Of a stretch of 64,000 nucleotides of DNA, positions 24,256 through 36,479 are shown piece after piece. Origin of the DNA: Cryptomeria japonica (lineage: Eukaryota; Streptophyta; Pinopsida; Cupressales; Cupressaceae); the NCBI RefSeq assembly GCF_030272615.1, contig NC_081414.1, positions 914,757,648 to 914,821,647 on the forward strand. The letters are read 5' to 3'. Under the pieces are notes generated by a model. That model worked only from the letters and a program-made list of their open reading frames with translations, had not been told where the DNA came from and ran no database searches. Both the position numbers and the translations under genes were made by a program. Each line of letters starts with the position of its first letter. Position 1 is the first letter of the stretch.

Positions 24256-24897
24256 CTTTGGAAATTTTTAGACCCCTCTCCGTTGAGCAGTTTGGATTTT
24301 TGGGTCAACTTTGGAGGCCCATAACTTGCTCAATTTTGCTCCTTTTTGGGTGCAATTTTTTTTTATTTGGGATAATTTTTCGTTCTCTTCGCAGTGGTGT
24401 GGTTATTTTCTGGTTTTGGTGCATAGGTTTTTCAGAATTTTTGGATTCTCTCAGCTGTACCTGTCCAATCCTCAATCCTGCAACTTCAAAGGCCTCGTTT
24501 GAGCTCATACGACCTCCTTTTTAGGTGCCGTTTTTTTTTTAAGTGCATGGTTTTTCATCTACTTTCATAATATATGATTAGATTTCAGAGATTTTAAGTA
24601 GAAATTGTACTTTCAGATATTGGTCTTATTTGGCCTATTTGGTACTTGTAAATTGCTTGGATCTTAGTTTAGATCTCTTGCATTATTAGTTTGAGTCTCT
24701 TTTGGCCTTATTGAGGTAGTTGTAAAATTGAAATCAAAAGTCCACTTTGCCATTTTTTGCAAGTGGCCCATTGTACATGCACTAAGTATAAAGTGTCAAA
24801 TCATCACTTTTGGGGGGATTCTTTGATTAAGTGAATTTGGGGGGGTGTCTTGTGTGATTGTGCCTCTCTTTCCTTGTGCTCTTTCATTTTTTTTGCA

Positions 24898-27800
24898 ATG
24901 AGTCCTCATAAATTTCCACCTTTAACTCCACATAATTATGCATCATGGAAAATTAAAGTATGGAGCAAATTAATGGAAAAAGGTCTCCAGCATTACATAG
25001 ATGGAACAATAGCAGCACCACCTGATCCTAAGGCTGATCCTAATGCTCAATTAGAATGGCTCACTAAGAATTGCATGGTTCTTGGAACTTTGCGCAAGTA
25101 TGTATCAGATGACCTCATCTTTCATATTGAAAAGTGTACTACAATCAAAGATGCTTGGGATATGTTTCAGAAATTGTATGGTCAAGTTGATGAAATCAGA
25201 GGTTATAAGATTGACAATGAGCTCACCAACTTGGATCCCAAGAGTTTTGATACAATCCAAGATTATGTCACCAAAGCAAATGAGCTAAGAGCAAAGCTTA
25301 AGGATTGTGGAATTGACAAAAAGGATGCTCAGTTGATATTCAACTTGTTGGACAAGCTTGCACCAGAATATGTAGCATTTGTGTCTAGCTTCCAAACTCA
25401 TCGTTTGACAGTGGGGAGTTCCTATGTTATGCCTTCATTTGATGCTTTCACAGAAATATTGATATTGGAACAATCTAAGTTGTTGAACATGGGGTTTCTC
25501 AAGTCTTCAAAGTCCAAGGCTTTGGTGGCTAATCAAGGGAATCAAGGAAGTCAAGGCAAAGATTCCAACAAGAAGAAGAAGCAATCTAAGTCATAGCCAC
25601 AGCAAGAAAAAGGACAATCATCCTCTCCATCACAAGGCGATTTTTCATCCTCTTCCAAGAAGGGGACACCACCTAAGAATGATAAGCCAACTTGTGCATA
25701 TTGCAAGAAGTATGGTCATGATGAGCATCGATGCCACACAAAGCAAGTTGATGAGTTAACTAATCTTCTTAAGAAAAACAACATCAACTTGCCATCCGCC
25801 TACACAAAGAAGGATTCATCTCCTTCCTCTTCCTCACAGTCTAAGGGAAAAGGGCAAGCATTTGTGGCTACAACAAGTTCTTCACAGCAGTGGATACTTG
25901 ACTCGGGTGCCTCATATCACATGGGTTCTACAAAGGAGCAGTTTTCTTCATTGGAGCCATCTAAGGTACCTCACATTTACATAGGTGATGATACACAAGT
26001 AGAGGTTGAAGGGAAAGGTTCAGTTGCCATGGATGATGGAACTTTTGAGAATGTTCTCTATGTTCCTAACTTGTCTACCAACCTTCTCTCTATCTACCAA
26101 ATCACTCACTATGGGAATGGGAAAAAGGTTGAGTTTACACCAGATCCAGTTGTGGTAAAGGAACTTGATGATGATGCCTTGGTAGCAGTGGGACAAGTCA
26201 ATGACAACTCAAGGCTTTATTCATTCTCCCACTTTGTGCCAAGTTCACCTTCTAGGGCCTTGCTTACTCATTTAAATTCAGAAAGTAAGCTATGGCATGA
26301 GCGGTTTGGTCACCTCAACTATCGCTATCTTCAGTAGCTTAGCACTAAAGACATGGTCACAGGTCTACCTCAAATTAGTTTTTCAGAGGGTGTATGTTCA
26401 AGTTGTTCCATGGGCAAGCATCCCGAGGAGAAGTTTGATAAGGGGAAAGCTTGGAGAGCTTTGGAAGTTCTTCAACTTGTTCACAGTGATGTAGCAGGTC
26501 CATTTCCAGCACCTTCATTTAGTAAGGCCTACTATGTCCTCACCTTCATTGATGACTACTCCCGCTTCACTTGGGTCTACTTTCTTATTCATAAGAGTGA
26601 AGTATTTGACAGATTTCAGGACTTCAAGACTCGTGTGGAGAAGCAATCCGAGAAAGTGGTCAAGATTCTTCGTACAGATAATGGAAGAGAATATGTGAAC
26701 AAGAGACTTGAGGATTTTTGTACATTTGAGGGGATTGATCTTCAGCATTTTGTAGCATACACTCCACAATAGAATAGAGTTGCAGAATGCAAGAATAGAA
26801 CTCTCAAAGAAATGGCTAGATGTATAATTCATGCACGTTCTCTTGATCCCGCCTTTTGGGCCGAGGCTATGAGTTGTGCCACACACATCCAAAATCGGGT
26901 TCCTCACAAAGCTTTGCAAGGTATTACTCCTTTTGAAGCTTGGGCTGGTAGGAAACCGATTGTGAGACATTTCAGAGTCTTTGGGTGTGCAGCATGGGCT
27001 CGCATACCTCCGCAGAAATGCAAGGCATTAGAACCACGGAGTCGACCTTGCATATTTGTTGGATATCCTGAGTGTGTTAAGGCATATAGATTGATGGATC
27101 CTGAGACACATGAGGTGTTCATTGAGAGGAGTGTTCACTTTGAGGAAAGCTCTCCTAGCTTAGCCTCTCTACCTCCTCCACCTTCCTCCATTGTGGATAG
27201 TGATGCTAGTGATTCAGATGATGAGACTTCTTCAACTCTGACTCACAGGGTTACACCTCCACAGGGTCCACTTGTAGTTGAGGAGCCTCGTTCTCCACCT
27301 CCACCTAGACCTCGTTGGGTTCAACAAAAACTTGAGTCTACGGGTTCTCTTGTTGGGGATCCTTTAGATACACGGAGAACTCGATCACAACATCAAAATC
27401 TTCCACATGCATTCATTGCTACCGCTTCCGATCCACAAACATTTTGGGAAGCATCAGGGGTTCCTGAGTGGGACCAAGCTATGGAGGAAGAGTATAGTTC
27501 CTTGATGAGGAACAACACATGGGATTTAGTCCATCTCCCTAAGGGGAGAAAGATGGTTCGATGTAAGTGGATCTATCGGACCAAGTATGCTACGGATGGT
27601 AGTGTGGATAAGTATAAGGCTCGGCTTGTTGCGAAAGGTTTCTCCTAGGTAGCAAGTGATGACTGTACTGAGACCTTTGTGCCCGTAGCCAAGATGAACT
27701 CCATTCGCTTGACACTTGCTATTACTGCAGCTCATGGTTGGGCTGTACATCAAATGGATGTGAAGAGTGCTTTTCTTCATGGTGATCTTGATGAGGAGAT

Positions 27801-28917
27801 TTATATGGAGCAGCCACAGGGTTTCATCCCGGATACTTCTTTGGTTTGCAGACTAAGGAAATCTCTCTATGGCCTTAAGTAGGCCCCCAGGGCTTGGTAT
27901 GCCAAGATGGATTCCTTTCTTCTCTCAGCAGGGTTCACCAGGTGTCATTCCGATCCGAATGTCTATATTTTGCAACAGGATGACTCTCACTTGATCCTTG
28001 TGGTCTATGTTGATGATTTGATCATTACAGGGAGTACTGCATCCATCATTAGCAGGGTCAAATCTGCTTTGCATGATAGATTTGCTATGACTGACTTGGT
28101 TCTTTTGCACTACTTTCTCAAGATAGAGATTTCACAGTCACCTTCCGAGATTACACTATCGTAGCCCAAGTATGCTCTTGATCTACTAGCATGCTTTCAT
28201 ATGGCTGATTGTAAGCCTGCACCAACTCCCTTTCTTTCTGGAGTCAAGCTTGAGGCTCAGTGTTCTTCTCCACCAATTGATGCCACTTTGTATCGTCATT
28301 TTGTGGGTAGTCTCATCTACTTGACCCACACACGCCCTGATATTTCATTTGCGATTGGTATGGTTTCTCGCTTCATGTAGGAACCACATGAGCTTCATTG
28401 GAAAACTGCCAAACGCATCCTTCATTACATCCAGGGTACACATCACTATGGGATTCACTGTGCAGCAGGCACAGGACTTCGCTTGGTTGGTTACACAGAC
28501 TCCAATTGGGTTGGCGATCTTGATGATCGTAAGTCTACTTCCGATTACAGTTTTCACCTTGGTTCAGGCCCCATTTGTTGGCAGAGCAAGAAACAACATG
28601 TTATTTCTCTCTCTTCAACTGAGGCTGAGTATCGAGGTGTTGTTAATGTAGCGACTGAGACCATTTGGCTCCAGCAGATTCTCACAAAATTTGGGTTCAC
28701 CACTCCATGCTCGACAGTTCTACATTGCGACAATCAGAGTGCTATTGCAATCTCGAAGAACCCGGTCCAGCACCAGCGGACCAAACACATCGAGATTCAT
28801 ATGCACTATATTCAAGAACTCATTCAAGAGCAGGTCATTGATTTGCAGTATTGTCCTACAGCGGAGCAGGTTGCTGACATATTCACCAAACCTTTCACTG
28901 AGAGTAAGTTCCAGTAG
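24898..28917 (+). pseudogene. Copia element 2 gag-pol remnant
   Basis: Parts in order: gag from MSPHKFPPLTPHNYASW (24898), a CCHC knuckle CAYCKKYGHDEHRCH (about 25696), protease box WILDSGASYHM (about 25890), the pre-integrase motif LWHERFGHL (about 26290), integrase core with HSDVAGPF and TDNGREY (about 26480-26700), the AWAGRKP segment (26938), reverse transcriptase from NNTWDLVHLPKGRK (about 27510) with the YVDD box (about 28005), and RNase H (TDSNWVGD to DIFTKPF, 28495-28900). A fossil with several breaks. Confidence 0.9.
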
Positions 28918-29235
28918 TTGCGAGCTCTCTTGGGGGTGTAGGATGTGTCATTAGGGGGGGTCAGCTAACTTCTCCTTCCTCTCTTATGGGGGGGACTTTT
29001 TCCTCTTTGAGGTTTTGTCCGTCTTCTTTGAGAGTCTTTTGTACATTATCTCTCTTTTGGGGTGGAGTTTTTTCCCACTGGGTTTTCTCCCTTTCTCCAT
29101 TTGTGAGAGATTGCATTGCATAGTTTTTCTTGCATTTGCATATTGTACATGGGTACCTATCATGGCCTAGTAGTCGGGACCCATCTTGCATTGTTGACTT
29201 GAGTCTTCATTCCCCTAAGTTGCACTTAAGGGGGG

Positions 29236-29686
29236 TGTTGGTGTAAATAAATATTCATTATGGATATTATTACACTTTACTTAAGTTAACTTAGGATAAT
29301 GCATCTCTTCGTAGTTGGATTTGAGACACTTAGGGAAGTGTGCACATAGGGATAGAGCTTGTAAGAGAAATTCCACCTTTTGTGGTCTTGTTTTGTTGTT
29401 ACACTCCACATTCGGTGGGTCATCCACCTCTTATGGAATATTATATTATTTCTCCTATCTACCCCTAGTATTTCTTACCTACCCTTATTTCTCATTGAGC
29501 CACTTGTCATGATTGTGTGCTCATACATCCATATGGCCTTGCCTATATAAGAAGGCCTATATTCATTGTATTGGGGAATCCAATTGATCATTTTTCATAT
29601 TGATGAGAATACAGTTTGTTCTTGTCATTCTTTTGTCTCTATTTTAATACTTTTCATTGTGCCCTTGATCTTGGCAAAATCTCACA
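29236..29686 (+). repeat. 3' LTR of copia element 2
   Basis: 451 bp, preceded by the purine-rich tract AAGGGGGG (29228-29235). Nearly identical to the 5' LTR. Confidence 0.95.
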
Positions 29687-29691
29687 CTTAT

Positions 29692-31379
29692 TTAAAATGT
29701 ATAGTTTAAATTAACCATTATTTGACTATCATATCAAAGCATATTGGAAACATACGATAGTGTCATTTTGATTAAGGACACATATTCTTCATTATATTGT
29801 CTCACTTGTGTAGTTTTTGTGTTGTTAACTTGTAGTGTTCTTTGGTACTAAAAGATTGAATCTATTACTATGTATTGGTTGTTTCATTTATTAAGCTAAG
29901 ATTCTTAGCTTATTATTGTTCTCTGTCATTAATTTTGGATTATTATTGTCCATAATCTTTGGATTTGATCGTATCATAGTTTGTTGTAGATAACACACTA
30001 TCTTATCCCAATTCTTACTATCTTATCATTTAATATCACTAGTTACTTGAATGTGCCTTGAATGTGCCTTGAATGTGTCATCATTGAATATCACTAGTTA
30101 CGTTTGTTATTATCATGCACAGGTATTAAATCACTTGCATGGGCGATAAAGCTTGTTTGGATAGGACCTGGAGACTTTTGTAAAGGAGGACAAGGAATTC
30201 AAAGTTTGTTGTAGCGAATTTGAAGTCAGCGAGACCCTTTGTAGCAAATTTAGAGGTAATTTGAAACCCTCATTGCTGAAAGTCAAAAATCTCTTAATGT
30301 CTCCTATTTAGATCTCATGTATGCTAATGCAATTTTTTTATTAGGCACTCAGATCTCAATCTTATCCTTTTGGGGCTATTTCTTGGAAAATGGCAAATCG
30401 GTTGCTTTTTCAGTGATTCAAGTGAAATGTTTTGGGATTAAGAGGATATATATTATTATATTCATCCATTTCAATAATTTTTTTTAATTTTTCATGGATC
30501 TTGTTGGTTCCCAAATCAACGGATTGGAAATTTATAAGGTTTTACCAAATCCTATCTTCAAACCCTCCAACTAATTTGGCCAACTGACAGAGTGTTCCTT
30601 TAGAATTATTCACTCCTTGCACTTCAGGTTCTGCGGGACCTAGGTGAGTATACCTCTTCACCAACTGATTCTTCAATATGATCTTTTTATAGCAAATTGT
30701 GCCTCTACTATATTCTAATTTTGTTTGTTTATCTCAAAATGATATCTCTTTTCTGAGGTAAAATTCTTTAGCTTCTTCTATTTATCTTGACTTCCTATTT
30801 TTGTTTCCTTCTTATATCTTCAAACTAAAACTGAAAATGTAAATATTTGAATTGATTAAATGTAACTTAATGGATGATCGGTGCCTTCCTCCTCTTAGGC
30901 TAAAGAGTCACTAATTCCTAGAATCTCGCGTATAACTCTTGTGAGACAATTTTTGAATCCACTACTAGAATGGATCTGTCAACTATTCCAACTTTCAATA
31001 CTACTCCACTATTTTCTTGTCACAACAGCTAGTCTAATTGAATTTAACTTCTACTTGAAAAGACCAACAAGACAAGAATTATAAGGATAAGAAAGTCTTA
31101 AATAAGTCTTGTTTTTCTAACCACTTAAATAAGTCTTGTTTTTCTAACCACTACAACAATGAATAGTTTTTTGTAAGGAAATTTAGACAACAACTACTTG
31201 CTTCAAATGATAATCACAAGAGAACTGATATCTAGAATAAAAGATTTCCCTTTGTACATTTGAATTGAAAACACTTGGATCATTCACTGGAAAAAATAAA
31301 ATTTGCAAAGTAACAAGATTGTCTTCTATTGACTGGTCTTTGATCCATTTCATATTCATTAGGCATTTGTATATCATGT
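29692..31379. other. AT-rich intergenic sequence
   Basis: No gene recognised. A phrase with tgccttgaatgtg is locally duplicated at 30045-30085, and aatatcactagttac appears on both sides of it. Another local duplication (cttaaataagtcttgtttttctaacca) occurs at 31098-31150. Confidence 0.5.
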
Positions 31380-31890
31380 AATTAACTCATTTCATAACAT
31401 TAGTTCATCATGTAATTATCTGTGCATTATCAATTAAACCCATGTCATTTTAGATTCATTCCTATCATTCATTGACATTGGCATTCACATCGTATGTTCA
31501 TTAAAATCATTACCATTCATTTCATTGCATTTAGGTTGCATCTACCCATATCATTTCATACAATAGCATTTGCATTCATAAGCATTTTAATTACATCATC
31601 ACAAAGCAAACACAAATATCATTACATCTGTGCATATAAGCATACATCGCATCATAGAAGCATAAGAACATAGAATCAATCCATATCATTGTAAAAATAG
31701 CATCATAGAACATCACACATGCATCCATATTGCATCATCCAGCATCATACATACACACAAACATGAATAATCGCAACTTATCATATAAGCACGTCCATCA
31801 TATATCACCTTCAAAACAAATCAAAAAGCATCGCACAAAAATCACATAGACATTGTGTGCATCCACAAATCTTATAGGCATTTATGGGCG
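31380..31890. repeat. CAT-rich low-complexity tract
   Basis: About 500 bp crowded with CATT, CATC and CATA words (cattcat, gcatcat, catcatacata), without a fixed period. It is probably a decayed simple-repeat region. Confidence 0.6.
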
Positions 31891-32389
31891 TAAGCACTTT
31901 TCGTATTTTTTCTCATTGATTGGATAGCGCTTGTTGTCGATAGATTAAGCCAGCACTTAAGCCTTTATGATCATTATGTAACCAACCACTCTTACATAGC
32001 AATTATTGTCTTGACTGAATGTCGGATACTTCATTAATTCCTAAGTCAAAGGGTTAATTTATTGATTAGATTGGATCGACGATCACAATGCATGCTTTAA
32101 GATCTGACGGTATGTGTAGTATCATAAGATCATGGTGGGACCCTCCTCCCTTAGCTGCAAAATTGCGCGATTTTGACATATTGGTGGTGGGCCCAATAGG
32201 GAAGCATAGAAAGTTTATTGGTGCACTCACATCTCAAGCATCTATTTTTCCATGAAATGAAAGGATCGATGCCTCACATTCAAACTGAGTGAACGAATAG
32301 TTTATGAATTAAAATTTGAATATTTTAGTGCTATATGTGAAATGATGATAAAAATGTAGTATGGATTAATTTGGTTATAGGCCCTAATG
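31891..32389. other. Intergenic sequence
   Basis: No ORF. More balanced composition than its surroundings, with phrases such as gtgggaccctcctcc. Possibly retroelement-derived, but no motif proves it. Confidence 0.35.
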
Positions 32390-32850
32390 TTTAGTGAATT
32401 TTTAAATGGTGATCCCTCATTTGTTTAAGGTTGTTGTCTTCTAAGTTGTATGTTGGTGCCCATTTGTTATTGTATTGAATCGAAGAAGGGAATTGAAGTT
32501 CTTTTGGGTTGGTGTCCTAATTTTGTGTATTGGAAAGGGAATTATGCTCTCTTGAAGGTTGGTGCCTTCATAACCGATTGTAATTACATGTTTTCATTTT
32601 GAGGCTAGATTTGGGTAGTAGATCCAAGCAACTTACTCGCCATGGTTTTTCCCTCTTAGGGTTCTACATTATATTTGGCATTAAGGTCATTGCGAATTTT
32701 CATTCATTATTTACACTTATTGATGTTTATGCTAATGTTCCTAACAAGTAAAGTGAGGATTGGATTTGAAGTGGTTGAAGTTCAAATTTAATGATATATT
32801 GATTCACCCCCCCGAGTATATTGGTGGTTTCAATAATTTTCTCTTTGAAT
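32390..32850 (+). repeat. Copia-type LTR fragment
   Basis: Contains ggttggtgccttcataaccgattgtaattacatg, gaggctagatttggg, catggtttttccctcttagggt and finally TTGATTCACCCCCCCGAG, the layout of the R-U5 end of the copia LTRs in this window. Its first half matches 10220-10475. No start, primer site or target duplication was found, so it is a fragment. Confidence 0.5.
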
Positions 32851-32899
32851 TAATTATGTAATTATTAATCATTATCTTTCTTCCAACATCAATTAAATA

Positions 32900-33087
32900 T
32901 TTAGACTGTAGGAATCGGGTATAGCACCCCCCTATAATGCAGTGCATTGGGTAAACTTTTTAATGTGGTCGGTGATGTTGGCACAACACATCCTTTGGTA
33001 CTACGTGGGTTGGGGGAGACTAGACCTCGTGACCTCATGCTTCAACACTAGAAGCTCTCACCAATCGAGCTAGGCCTCCAACCCCTT
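32900..33087 (-). mobile_element. tRNA-derived SINE, copy 1
   Basis: On the minus strand it starts GGGGTTGGAGGCC and has a pol III box A-like TAGCTCGATTGG at once followed by TGAGAGC, then a box B-like GGTCTAGTCTCCC about 45 bases on, the spacing and wording of a tRNA. The body continues through ..CATTAAAAAGTTTACCCAATGCA.., shared with the copy at 34675-34861. The 3' end and target duplication are blurred. Confidence 0.75.
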
Positions 33088-33756
33088 ATCTTCCAGATCA
33101 TTATAATTAAATAATTATTTCAATTATTTAATTAGCTAACATTTCTTCTATAATTAAATGAATAGTTTCAATTTATTTAATTATCCATCTCTTTCAAAAA
33201 TAAGTAAATTTACAATTAGTTTATTCTTTTTCCTCACACGTGAACTAAATAATTAAATTTATTTTATTCCTTCTATTCTCCAACTACTTGCCCATTTCCT
33301 TCTTCCTCCACTTCTCCACTCCCTTTTCTTTTTTTTCCACTACTATTCTCCTATGCAATTTTGACAATATCCCTCCTTTTTCTATATATTTGAATTTTTC
33401 CTCTATTATTTATTTAACCATAATTTGAGCTTTTCTTTTATCCAATTGACCACTTGTGCTCTTGATAATGAGAGCAACACTTATAAAATTTGAAGAAAGC
33501 TTTAGAACAAAGGAGATGAAGGATGCTTGATGTGTTTCTTTAATTGATGTTTTATAGAGTTTCTTGCATTCTCTTTACTTGTCTCTATTATTAGGCTAGA
33601 TTTAGGCATTAATTTGAGGGTTTTGTGGTTAGCTTAGGATGATCATTGCACATTCTAGATTTCTAGTCATATAGTTGGAAAGATCGGTTTTTATAATAAT
33701 ATTTGATTTAGTGGGAGATTGCATAGATTATTTTAATCTTACTATAGAAAGAGATA
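33088..33756. other. Sequence before the decayed copia element
   Basis: AT-rich, with blocks of aattatttaatt. It should hold the 5' LTR and primer site of the old element that starts at 33757, but I cannot recognise them. Confidence 0.4.
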
Positions 33757-34674
33757 GAAATGACATCTAGAAGAATAAAAATGGAGAAGCTTAATTGTAC
33801 TAACTTTATTCCTTGGAAGCTTAAGATGGAGGATGTGCTAGAGAAAATAGATCTATAATCTAGTACCATGTCATTGTGTATGAAGTAAGAATAATAGGAC
33901 TTGATGGATAGAGAATTTAAAGGTTTCTAGGATTTTATTTGGTGCACTTAATTTTATCAAATGTTCATGGAGAGACTACGATATTAAACATTTGAAGAAT
34001 TGTAGTAAATTTATCAAGCTAAATCCCTAGTGAAAATTTTATTCTTGAGAAATAATTTGTACTCTCTTCAAATGGAGGACAATGGATATATAGTCAATCA
34101 TTTAAATGCCTTCAACACACTTCTTTCTCAAATGATCTCTATTAGAGTGAAAAATGGATGAGTATCATTGTATATCTCTATTATATTATTTGCTCGATTC
34201 ATGGAACCACCTTGTGATGGCCATTGGGATTACTATAACCATGTTCAAGATAGATGAGTTCATTGCATTATTGCTTTTTAAAGAGATGTAGAGACAAACC
34301 TTTGAAATTGATAAAGATGCCCTTCTAGTCAATAGAAGATCCAAAGAAAAGGGCAAGAAGAAGGGTAGAAAGAAAGAAAACTCAAGATTTGTATCCTATG
34401 GGACTCTTCTAGTAATTCCAAGGCCTTGTGTTATAAATATGATAGACCTAGACATTTATAAAATACTAAAAATAAAAATTATTTTAATGATGAATCTAAT
34501 AGATCCTCCTAGAACAATGGTTATGCCTTTGTTGTAGCCTTGTATCCACATGCATCAAAAGGTGTGAGGCTTATTAATTCTAGTGGATATTCTCACATGA
34601 CCTCATATTGATGTTGGTTCACTAATTATGAAGAATTTGACTAAGGGAAGGTGTACCTAGGTGACAATTTTCAC

Positions 34675-34861
34675 ATTTTTTTACTACAAGAATTAGGTAG
34701 CATCCCTATAACCTACAATGCATCGGGTAAACTTTTTAATTTGACCAGTGGTGCTAGAACACCATGAAATCAAGTACCAAGTGGATAGGGGAGATTAGAC
34801 CTTGTGACCTCATGCCTACCATAAGAATTTCTCGAAAATCAAGTTAGGTCCCCACCCAAGG
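34675..34861 (-). mobile_element. tRNA-derived SINE, copy 2, in the decayed copia element
   Basis: 187 bp bounded by an 8-bp direct repeat ATTTTCAC (34667-34674 and 34862-34869). On the minus strand it runs from a degenerate tRNA-like head (GGGGACCTAACTTGATTTTCG) through GGTCTAATCTCCCC and CAAATTAAAAAGTTTACCCGATGCATTG to a short A-run tail (GTAAAAAAAT) next to the duplication. It is related to the copy at 32900-33087 over the full length. The A-tail plus a variable-length duplication is typical of LINE-mobilised SINE insertion. Confidence 0.85.
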
Positions 34862-35064
34862 ATTTTCACTTGAAGATAGTTGATTATGGATAATTCTTTA
34901 TTAGATTTCTTGATGGATATATAAAGGGGTAAATGATGTGTTTCATATCTCTATTTTGGAATAGAACCTAAATTTCTATAATTAAATTTAATGTTGTAGG
35001 TGTGTAGGAAATTCTCAAATGGAGAATGCAATATAACTATAGTAGAAATAGTGCTTGCAAAAGG

Positions 35065-36432
35065 TATTGGATATTATTGAAAGTTTGCTACACATATGTG
35101 CTTGAGAGATATCTAAGAGATGTGTTGTCATTGATTTCAACATATTTCGATGTCTGTGACAGTGATGCAGTGAAGTTCAGTGAGTTGGTTTGTTCAACAT
35201 GATGATGATCAGAGTTTACAAATTAAAGGGTTTTTAAAGGGTTGTGTATAGAAGATTCAATGCAATTTTCAGAGGTTCACATGAAGGTTTGAGTAAGTTA
35301 TGAGTATTTATGTTGTGGCTAGTTGTTCAGTGATGACAATGGTCAGTATTTTGATCTGCATTGCTTTTCTTTGTAATATCTTGATTTGCAAATTTGGAGA
35401 TATGTTTGGGATGTTGATGTGTATCCTCAATTCAAGTGGTTCACTATTTCAAGGTCCGCAAGTGATTTTTCTAGGGTGACAGTCATTGCAGTTAGTGTTC
35501 TTGAGGTTTGGTATAAGATGCTGATGATTCTAGTAATTTGTGTTGGTGTGGATGTTGTGGTGGTAATTCATGATGCTTGTGGATGTTTCTAGATCACGTT
35601 CCTTTTGTGTTGGTGGTCCACATTGATCATTGTGCACACAATTGATAATTTTTCTCCAATGTGTTATTGGTCTTCATGTTTTTGGCCAACCAAATGCTTG
35701 TAGCGTCTTGCAGATGTTCAATGTATAATTCTTGGAGGTGTAGCATGTTTGAGGTGGTAGATTTGGGTCTATGCACGATGTCTTAGTCGATATTTCTTGG
35801 TCCACATGTGATAATGTAGTGTGTGTGGTTATATTTTTGTAATTAAGTGTTGAGTGTTGAGCCGACCTTGATGATCTTCACAAGGTTAATGTCATGTATA
35901 AACAAATGTAATATCTTTGTAATTGAATGTATGTATGGATGAGAATCAAAATGTATGTGCATTGAATGTATACATCTTTCAGAGGCAGAGAAGAAGTGTG
36001 AGAAGAAGAAATTTTTTATGTGCTTAGTCGGAACTGTAACCAGGCATTAAGGAGATTCTATTTTCTAGTTCATGATCTTTCATATGTGATCTGAATCTAT
36101 TTGTACGACAGTGAGTTTTCCGTGGGTTGTAGCCCTTGTTGTTTTTTTGCAATGATCTCTAGGCAGTGTGCTTGAATGCATGTGCATCCCCCATTGTAAT
36201 ATTTCTAATACTTCTAACATAGTATCATCTTTTTGTGGGTGTGTTCCCACCATGGTTTTTCCCTTGACTGAGTTTTCCATGTCAAAAATCTTGGTATTAT
36301 GTGATGTGTTGCTGATTTATGCTTTCATGCTTAATTATCATATCTAAGAATAATTTTAATTTGTGTAAGTTTTGAGACAATTGATTCACCCCCCTCCTCA
36401 GTTGTCTACATGGAATCAGAGCAATTATATCA
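35065..36432 (+). repeat. 5' LTR of copia element 3
   Basis: 1368 bp, ending TTATATCA. It contains the GATTCACCCCCC motif near 36383. Confidence 0.92.
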
Positions 36433-36433
36433 A

Positions 36434-36446
36434 TTGGTATCAGAGC
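36434..36446 (+). other. Primer-binding site of copia element 3
   Basis: TTGGTATCAGAGC, one base after the 5' LTR, complementary to initiator methionine tRNA. Confidence 0.88.
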
Positions 36447-36479
36447 AGGTTTCTCTAAAGAAGCTTAATCACTTGAGGT

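Larger units (their letters stand above)
23431..29686 (+). mobile_element. Copia element 2 (Ty1/copia LTR retrotransposon), 6.3 kb
   Basis: Full-length fossil with short LTRs, primer-binding site, gag, protease, integrase, RT and RNase H in copia order, polypurine tract, and perfect 5-bp target duplications CTTAT (23426-23430 and 29687-29691). The LTRs differ at 7 substitutions and one single-base indel over 451 bp, about 1.6%, making it the youngest datable LTR element here. The coding region has roughly half a dozen breaks, so it is not autonomous. Its base composition is more GC-rich than that of elements 1 and 3. It is a family distinct from both. Confidence 0.95.

Noticed and set aside
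31380-31890. CAT-rich tract as a CRISPR-like or tandem array
   Set aside because: There is no fixed repeat or spacer length. It is only low complexity, and a CRISPR array is not expected in a plant nuclear genome.
33000-33087. Possible true tRNA gene on the minus strand
   Set aside because: Box A- and B-like words are there, but no acceptor-stem pairing is seen, and the sequence continues into a body shared with a second copy, as in a SINE.
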